Shown in pieces: positions 22,839-27,514 of a stretch of 27,514 bases of DNA. The stretch is from Microcaldota archaeon. Lineage in GTDB: Archaea; Micrarchaeota; Micrarchaeia; Micrarchaeales; CABMGC01. Position 1 is the stretch's first letter; every line of letters starts with the position of its first letter. Position numbers and translations under genes: made by a program. Under the pieces are notes generated by a model. The model saw nothing but the letters and a program-made list of their open reading frames with translations, was not told the DNA's origin and ran no database searches. The stretch lies in contig JAJYXH010000052.1 of assembly GCA_021791075.1 (NCBI GenBank), forward strand, positions 1 to 27,514, written 5' to 3'.

Positions 22839-24017
22839 TCACTCGAACTCGGCCCTGGCAAGAGCCGCCCCTTCTGTCATGCTGCACAGCTTTGCGAACG
22901 CAACGTTCCAGCGCCTTGTCCTTAGGCCGCAGTCTGGATTGACCTGCACCAATGAAGGGTCTCCGAGTATCCTTGCGGCATAGAGTATCCTGTCCCTAAC
23001 CACCTGCGGCGTCTCTATAAGATCCGAGTGTATGTCTATCACTCCGACGCCTATCTTCGCCTTCATTCCGTACTCCTTGAACAGCTGGAGCGCCTTGAAC
23101 GTACCCTTGTCAACCTGCTCAGGCTTGAAGTTCGTCGGCGATGCGTGGTTCGTGAACTCTATCAGGTATGAATCGGCAACGCAGTCAGCAAGGTCCGGAA
23201 ATAGGGACGCATAGTTGCTGTAGCAGAGATGGATGGATCGTTCGACGCCCTTAGGCACGCCTTTGAAAGACGAGTTCAGGGCCTCGACGAATAGCTCCGA
23301 CTCGCCCTCGTTTGTGGCCGCCGCGGGCTCGTCTATCTGTATGACCTTTGCACCTGCTTCTGAAAGTGCGAGCACGGCCGGATTCAGGACCTCTGTGGCA
23401 AAGTCGATCACTGCACTCTTTCTTGCATTCGCAATCATGGTTCCGCCTCTCGACCCCTTCTTCTCCTGCTCCGTCCTATAGTGTTCGAGGTAGGACCAGT
23501 CTGCCATAGTGTATGGTCCGGTAAGGCATGGCTTCGTAACCCTGTCCGTGTGCTTTCTCACAAACTCAAATTCCTCGACAAAGAAGCCCTTCCCTTCCTC
23601 CATCACGGATACTCTAGACTCAACGATGCCCTTCCTGAAGTAGTTCGCATCGAACGAGTTGAGTACTCCGGCAGGCTTGACGCCTTTCACATATCTTGCC
23701 AGGAAGTCGTACATCTCAGTCCTCGGCTGCTCGCCGTTGAAGACTCTGTCGAGCCCCGCAACCTCCTGCATCCTTATCGCGTAGATTGAGGATATCTCTA
23801 TTATGCGGTTCTTCTCCGGCTCGCTGAGCTCGGCCTTCTTCTGTAGTAGACCCGTGCGCGACTTGTTTACAAGCTCCGTTGCCTCCCTGACGCCCAGGCG
23901 CTCCCCCCAGAGCAATGCCGAGGAGACGACCCCTTTGTCGAGCTGGACGCCCAGCTTCTGCCTCCATAATGGCCTCTGTATGCTTCCGATCTCCTGTGTT
24001 ACAAACAATTTCTCCAC
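22839..24017 (-). CDS. metE: Cobalamin-independent methionine synthase, catalytic (C-terminal) half
   Basis: This 392-residue protein matches the catalytic half of MetE, which moves a methyl group to homocysteine. The zinc ligands of the family are all present: His263 and Cys265 in IHLCYSN, Glu287 in YLIEFTNHA, and Cys363 in VNPDCGLRTR. The N-terminal FVTQEIGSIQRP corresponds to the start of the catalytic barrel, and VIQIDEPA is typical. The start is GTG, one base after the stop of the upstream half. Split MetE proteins occur in several archaea and some take the methyl group from a non-folate donor; which donor applies here is open. Confidence 0.9.
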   Translation of the reverse strand: MEKLFVTQEIGSIQRPLWRQKLGVQLDKGVVSSALLWGERLGVREATELVNKSRTGLLQKKAELSEPEKNRIIEISSIYAIRMQEVAGLDRVFNGEQPRTEMYDFLARYVKGVKPAGVLNSFDANYFRKGIVESRVSVMEEGKGFFVEEFEFVRKHTDRVTKPCLTGPYTMADWSYLEHYRTEQEKKGSRGGTMIANARKSAVIDFATEVLNPAVLALSEAGAKVIQIDEPAAATNEGESELFVEALNSSFKGVPKGVERSIHLCYSNYASLFPDLADCVADSYLIEFTNHASPTNFKPEQVDKGTFKALQLFKEYGMKAKIGVGVIDIHSDLIETPQVVRDRILYAARILGDPSLVQVNPDCGLRTRRWNVAFAKLCSMTEGAALARAEFE

Positions 24018-24018
24018 A

Positions 24019-25002
24019 TTATACGCCTTTTATTCCTGAGAGCAGGTCCACCTTCTTGAGTGCCGCCTCGAATGGCACGTCGTACAGCCTGTCATTCGGG
24101 CCTATGTAGTAACGCCCGGAGAAGTTGGACTTGCTTATGAAGCCCCTTATAGTTGATTCAACCGTCTCCCTGTCTTCTACTCCGACCCTTGCCCCGTCCA
24201 CCACTCCGAGTAGCAGATCCTTCTCGGTATTTATAGAGACGTCGCTATTGAAGACAGCGTCGATCCCGACAAAATCCGTATTGGAGGAGTTTGCAAGGGC
24301 AACGGCTTGTGTTGCCTCTGCCATCGGGAAGTGTATGCCAATCCGCATTCCGTCAGACTTTATCGCTGACACGGACTCGCCAAACCATGATGGGGCGTTG
24401 AATGTGCCTCTCGATTGCTCGTATCCGACATAGTGGTCTAATAGAATTGCGCAGCCGTAGCCCTTCTTGTGAAGTGCCTGAAGGCTCCTCGATACGGCAA
24501 CAGAGTAGTCCATTGCAAGCTCCTTCTCGTCTTTGTAGAACGTATTCTCAACGAGTCTTACGAAGGAGTAAGGCGCTGGAAGGAAGATGACCCCTTTTCC
24601 ATCCGACTTTGGCACGGACTCTGAAAGCTCATTGCCCTTGCACGCTATCTTGACGTTTACCAAAGGCTTCCTGTAGAAGGTGTTGGTCCTGAACCATCTG
24701 GTCACGGGCCCCACAGCGTCTTCACCCGATGACGATCTTGATGCGAATCCCTTGAATGTCTTGGCGATCGGCCTGAGTATGTCGAGCCAATCGAGCTGTC
24801 CGTAGGAGGAGAATGCGAAGTTATTCTGCCTTGAAACGAGTTCGCGCGCGTCTTTTTCCACAGCCTCCTTGAAGTCTGACTCTGCTGCATTTCCGTCGCG
24901 GTATGACCTGTGGACTTTTGAAGTTGCGGCTGACCTTGGGGCTATCCCGGTCAGAACTGCGCCCAGATACTCTGGCTCATAGGATCTGCTTTTTGATGTC
25001 AT
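24019..25002 (-). CDS. MetE N-terminal-half-like protein
   Basis: The 327-residue protein resembles the non-catalytic N-terminal barrel of MetE and lies directly before the catalytic half. It includes VIFLPAPYSFVRLVENTFY, which corresponds to the family's conserved PxTF region, and IGIHFPMAEA, DFVGIDAV and YYIGPNDRLYDVP. Where the catalytic half has HLC, E and the PDC cysteine, this one has HFP, D and PND, so most zinc ligands are missing. In full-length MetE the N-terminal barrel helps to bind the polyglutamyl folate. It probably forms a complex with the catalytic half. The two genes are one base apart. The upstream aguA stop is 19 bp away, so they appear to share a transcript. Confidence 0.75.
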   Translation of the reverse strand: MTSKSRSYEPEYLGAVLTGIAPRSAATSKVHRSYRDGNAAESDFKEAVEKDARELVSRQNNFAFSSYGQLDWLDILRPIAKTFKGFASRSSSGEDAVGPVTRWFRTNTFYRKPLVNVKIACKGNELSESVPKSDGKGVIFLPAPYSFVRLVENTFYKDEKELAMDYSVAVSRSLQALHKKGYGCAILLDHYVGYEQSRGTFNAPSWFGESVSAIKSDGMRIGIHFPMAEATQAVALANSSNTDFVGIDAVFNSDVSINTEKDLLLGVVDGARVGVEDRETVESTIRGFISKSNFSGRYYIGPNDRLYDVPFEAALKKVDLLSGIKGV

Positions 25003-25021
25003 TGTATCATATTTGAGGAGC

Positions 25022-26089
25022 CTAAACCTTTTTATTTGGAAACGGTTCCTGCTGCGTCACGCAGTGGATGGCCCCAAATCCGGCAACCAGGGCACTCGAG
25101 TCAATGCCGACGACTTTTCTATCCGGAAAATGCTCCTCTATTATCTTCAGGGCCTTTCCGTCATTCTTGTCCTTGAATATGGGCACAAGGACCGCATTGT
25201 TTGCGATGTAGAAGTTGGTGTAGCTCGCCGGGAGGCGCTGGCCATGGTAATCTACCTTTCCAGGCATCGGAAGCTTCTTTATCTTCAGCCTCTTGCCGTC
25301 CTGGTCGGTTGCATCTTCGAGTATCCTGAGATTTGAGATCAGCGCGCCGTAGTTCTCATCGGACTCGTTCTCGTCCACTGCGCATAGGACAGTGTTTGGA
25401 TTGACAAACCTTGCCAGATCATCAACGTGCCCGTCGGTATCGTCCCCGGCTATTCCCTCCTTGAGCCAGATCACATTCGTTGCGCCGAGATATTCCCCGA
25501 GGCTCTTCTCTATCCCATCCCTGCCGAGGCCAGGGTTCCTGTTCTTGTTTAACAGGCACTGCTCCGTGGTAAGGCACGTTCCCAGCCCGTTAACGTCGAT
25601 GGATCCGCCCTCAAGAACCATGGGCGCCTTGAACCTGCGCATGTTTCCCAGAGGCAACTGCTCGGGAATCTTTGCGTCCATGAGAAGGTCGTCGTACTTG
25701 TTGCCCCAGGCATTGAACCCCCAGTTGGTAAATGCCACATCGCCGCCATCAGCGCCGGCCCTCGTCACAAAGATGGGTCCGTAATCCCTAAACCAGACGT
25801 CTCCGGTCGGGATCTCATGGAACTGTATCCTCTCCTCGTCCGCGATCACGCCACTCTCTGCCAGAATCTTTATCACTCTCTTCTCGTACTCTCCGTTGTC
25901 CACCAAGACATGGACTATCTCGTTGTCGCATAAGGCCTTGATCATCTGTGCGTACGCGATCTCTGCCGAGGGGAGTATGTCCTCCGGAAATGTGAGCGGG
26001 TTCTTGGGCCAGGAGATCCACGTGCCCTTGTGCTCCTCCCACTCGGCAGGCATCCTGTAGCCGAGCTCGAATGGAACCTCTTCAGACAT
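25022..26089 (-). CDS. aguA: Agmatine deiminase
   Basis: The enzyme hydrolyses agmatine to N-carbamoylputrescine and ammonia. The 355-residue protein has the family features: PAEWEEHKGTWISWP at the start, DVWFRDYGPIF, GGSIDVNGLGT, the GDDTDGHVDDLARF segment with catalytic Asp and His, and the nucleophile Cys343 in AIHCVTQQEP. It follows aguB, the next enzyme of the pathway. The strong ribosome binding site GGAGTGA, which spans the aguB stop, lies five bases before the ATG at 26089. That start is preferred over the overlapping GTG at 26098. Arginine decarboxylase must be elsewhere. Confidence 0.93.
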   Translation of the reverse strand: MSEEVPFELGYRMPAEWEEHKGTWISWPKNPLTFPEDILPSAEIAYAQMIKALCDNEIVHVLVDNGEYEKRVIKILAESGVIADEERIQFHEIPTGDVWFRDYGPIFVTRAGADGGDVAFTNWGFNAWGNKYDDLLMDAKIPEQLPLGNMRRFKAPMVLEGGSIDVNGLGTCLTTEQCLLNKNRNPGLGRDGIEKSLGEYLGATNVIWLKEGIAGDDTDGHVDDLARFVNPNTVLCAVDENESDENYGALISNLRILEDATDQDGKRLKIKKLPMPGKVDYHGQRLPASYTNFYIANNAVLVPIFKDKNDGKALKIIEEHFPDRKVVGIDSSALVAGFGAIHCVTQQEPFPNKKV

Positions 26090-26094
26090 AAAAC

Positions 26095-26973
26095 TCACTC
26101 CAAGAATCTTGAATCTATACCGTGATATGCGTCTATCCTCCTGTCCCTAAGGAACGGCCACGCGTGCCGGGTCTCATCGATCGACTTTAGATCGCACTTC
26201 GCTATGAGCGTCTCCTCCTTATCGGCGCTCGCCTTTGCCAGAATCTCCCCGAACGGGCCTGCAACAAATGACGATCCCCAGAAGTTTGTCGTGCCTTCTC
26301 TTCCGACCCTGTTCACGGATGCTACAAAGACGCCGTTTGCTATGGCGTGAGACCTCTGTATGGTCTCCCAGGCATCGCGCATTCCCTCCATGGCCTTCTT
26401 CTCCTCGGGGAAGTAACCGATAGCGGTTGGGTAAAATATTACCTGCGATCCGAGCAACGACGTGAGCCGGGCGGCTTCAGGATACCATTGATCCCAGCAG
26501 ATCAACACGCCGACATTTCCATAGGAGGTCTTGTGGGCCTTGAATCCGAGGTCTCCCGGTGCGAAGTAGAACTTCTCGTAGTAGTGAGGGTCATCGGGTA
26601 TGTGCATCTTTCTGTATTTGCCCACGATGGATCCATCGCTGTCCATGACCACTGCGGAGTTGTGGTAGAGACCTTGCGCCCTCTTCTCGAAGATTCCGGC
26701 AACGACGGCGACCTTCTTTCTCTTCGCAACTTCCGAGATGGCCTTTGTTGTCTCGCCAGGTATGGATTCGGCTAGGTCGAACTTGCCCGGATCCTCCTCC
26801 TGGCAGAAGTACTGCGACCTGAAGAGCTCGGGAAGGCATATCAGCTGCGCGCCCTTCTCGGCGGCGTCCTCGATCTTCTTCACTGCCTTCTTCAGGTTTG
26901 CCCCAGTGTCCTCGCCTGACGACATCTGTATCAGGCCTATCGTAACATCGCTTGGCTTCGACTCGCTCTTCAT
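26095..26973 (-). CDS. aguB: N-carbamoylputrescine amidase
   Basis: This nitrilase-superfamily enzyme converts N-carbamoylputrescine to putrescine, CO2 and ammonia. The 292-residue protein shows the Glu-Lys-Cys triad: Glu in CLPELF (about 49), Lys in KYRKMHIPD (about 122) and Cys in LICWDQWYPEAA (about 159). YHNSAVVMDSDG and the WGSSFVAGPFGEI segment are typical of the family. It begins the five-gene array that continues with aguA and the methionine genes. The ATG at 26973 is preferred; a TTG at 26985 extends the frame by four residues. Confidence 0.93.
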   Translation of the reverse strand: MKSESKPSDVTIGLIQMSSGEDTGANLKKAVKKIEDAAEKGAQLICLPELFRSQYFCQEEDPGKFDLAESIPGETTKAISEVAKRKKVAVVAGIFEKRAQGLYHNSAVVMDSDGSIVGKYRKMHIPDDPHYYEKFYFAPGDLGFKAHKTSYGNVGVLICWDQWYPEAARLTSLLGSQVIFYPTAIGYFPEEKKAMEGMRDAWETIQRSHAIANGVFVASVNRVGREGTTNFWGSSFVAGPFGEILAKASADKEETLIAKCDLKSIDETRHAWPFLRDRRIDAYHGIDSRFLE

Positions 26974-27012
26974 TTCACCACACAATCAGACGCTTACCTT
27001 ATGCACACGGAA

Positions 27013-27022
27013 AATATATAAT
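27013..27022 (-). promoter_or_regulatory. TATA box of the aguB-aguA-metE-metF array
   Basis: The minus strand reads TATTATATATTTT around this position, about 44 bp before the ATG at 26973. A short leader of about 17 nt with GGTGA would follow. It is the only clear promoter upstream of the five genes. Confidence 0.5.
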
Positions 27023-27058
27023 AGCGTCGATAAACCCCTTCGATTTCGTAGAAAAAGG

Positions 27059-27064
27059 TATAAG
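27059..27064 (+). promoter_or_regulatory. TATA-like box of the small plus-strand gene
   Basis: TATAAG lies 38 bp before the ATG at 27097. The GTG at 27064 overlaps it, so that GTG cannot be the start if this box is used. Confidence 0.4.
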
Positions 27065-27096
27065 TGGCGGCGCTCCCTGTTAGATCGGGCAAGAGC

Positions 27097-27312
27097 ATGG
27101 AGAGGGTCGCAGACGTGGTCAGGCATAGGAGTAATGCCGGCACTGATATCGCGGATAGGATATCTATGTACAGGCACGTGAAGCCGAAGGTCCTTGTACC
27201 GCAGATAGAGCGGGTTGCCAAGGAGGTACTGAAAGACCTCGGAAGGATACAGACGCTGAGCCTCGAAGAGAAGGGCCGGAGGGCAGGCTACCTGAAGGAG
27301 TGCTTGAAATAA
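27097..27312 (+). CDS. Small basic protein of unknown function
   Basis: The 71-residue protein (MERVADVVRHRSNAGTDIAD to GRRAGYLKECLK) is basic and probably all-helical, with no membrane segment or cysteine motif. I do not recognise it. The ATG at 27097 is chosen because the upstream GTG lies in the TATA-like box. It is divergent from aguB, and its stop codon forms the left arm of the hairpin at 27309-27329. The IS-type element end follows directly, so the gene may be intact or cut short by that insertion. Confidence 0.5.
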   Translation: MERVADVVRHRSNAGTDIADRISMYRHVKPKVLVPQIERVAKEVLKDLGRIQTLSLEEKGRRAGYLKECLK

Positions 27313-27329
27313 GGGGCTTCGCCCCTTAT
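27309..27329. terminator. Perfect 9-bp hairpin at the end of the small gene
   Basis: ATAAGGGGC and GCCCCTTAT pair around a TTC loop. The stop codon of the small gene is in the left arm. It could end transcription or be a REP-like element; no T-tract follows. Confidence 0.6.
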
Positions 27330-27345
27330 GAACCCCTTGCAGCTC

Positions 27346-27389
27346 GGGCGTCCCTCCGCAAACCCTAAAGGGTGCGGATTCGGACGCCC
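27346..27389. mobile_element. Terminal palindrome of an IS200/IS605-type element
   Basis: GGGCGTCC (27346-27353) pairs with GGACGCCC (27382-27389). Inside, CCGCA pairs with TGCGG, and CCCT with AGGG around an AA loop, with small internal bulges. It lies 16 bp downstream of the transposase stop on the minus strand. This is where IS200/IS605 elements have the right-end hairpin that the transposase recognises in single-stranded form. Confidence 0.6.
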
Positions 27390-27404
27390 TCGCACGCAAC
27401 GCCA

Positions 27405-27514
27405 CTACATCGCAAGGGTCTTCTGCCTGTGGTCCTGCGCCCTGACGTAATGGCGTACTGTCTCCAGGTCCACATCTCCGACGCTCCTGTAAAACTTCCC
27501 AGGACTCCAGAAAC
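27405..27514 (-). CDS. tnpA: IS200/IS605-type transposase (TnpA), C-terminal fragment cut by the window edge
   Basis: The last 35 codons are visible, ending with TAG at 27405-27407. The product FWSPGKFYRSVGDVDLETVR, then HYVRAQDHRQKT, matches the C-terminus of Y1 transposases, in which a WSPGYF-x-xSVG motif is followed by a helix ending in Tyr-x-x-x-Gln. The Y1 catalytic tyrosine and the His-hydrophobe-His motif would be upstream, outside the window. The frame is identified by similarity recalled, not by a search. The element's palindrome directly follows. Confidence 0.65.
   Translation of the reverse strand, partial: FWSPGKFYRSVGDVDLETVRHYVRAQDHRQKTLAM

Noticed and set aside
27064..27096. 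GTG start that adds 11 residues to the small protein
   Set aside because: The codon overlaps the TATA-like box, and the ATG at 27097 has the expected promoter spacing.
1..27514. CRISPR array, rRNA genes or replication origin
   Set aside because: No regularly spaced repeats with unique spacers, no rRNA-like stretch and no origin repeat cluster were found on reading the window.

Overview
The window looks archaeal, probably from a DPANN lineage related to Micrarchaeota; this is inference from gene content, since there is no rRNA gene. The signs are a class III (archaeal pilin-type) signal peptide on a surface protein with a Ser/Thr-rich linker, TATA boxes about 24-27 bp upstream of many starts (leaderless or short-leader transcripts), an Lrp-type winged-helix regulator, an archaeal ATPase with a DUF4143-type tail, and AbiE and HepT/MntA toxin-antitoxin pairs. 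Coding density is high, with frequent 1-17 nt gene overlaps, and GTG and TTG starts occur.

Positions 1-6600 are accessory and read on the minus strand. They hold a possible 37-residue membrane peptide, an archaeal ATPase gene broken by one in-frame TGA, a stray NHL-type beta-propeller blade, a large surface protein (pilin-type signal, LamG-like domain, Thr/Ser linker, six kelch-like repeats), a HepT/MntA pair whose antitoxin carries a ribbon-helix-helix domain, and an AbiEi/AbiEii pair. The AbiE pair lies between the intact asd 3' end and a second, orphan copy of that 3' end. The two copies share 63 identical bases.

Positions 6610-12888 are a lysine (diaminopimelate) region. On the minus strand are asd, lysC and an ACT-domain protein. 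A divergent promoter with a perfect 16-bp palindrome follows. On the plus strand are a GNAT acyltransferase, an M20 (DapE/ArgE-type) deacylase and dapF, closely packed. No dapD or dapH is seen, so the GNAT is a candidate for the missing acylation step. A sugar-phosphate nucleotidyltransferase and a pentapeptide-repeat protein follow.

Positions 14491-19938 are a five-gene operon for a 2-oxoacid dehydrogenase complex (E1 alpha, E1 beta, E2, E3) plus NAD kinase. A convergent gene for a tandemly duplicated Lrp-like regulator comes next. A 449-bp gap after it has a good TATA box and strong RNA-like pairing, and may encode a non-coding RNA.

Positions 21965-26973 are a five-gene minus-strand array: N-carbamoylputrescine amidase, agmatine deiminase, two halves of a split cobalamin-independent methionine synthase, and methylenetetrahydrofolate reductase. 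It joins putrescine formation to methionine synthesis, the two inputs of aminopropyl polyamines. The window ends with a 71-residue unknown protein, a perfect hairpin, and the 3' end of an IS200/IS605-type transposase gene with its terminal palindrome.
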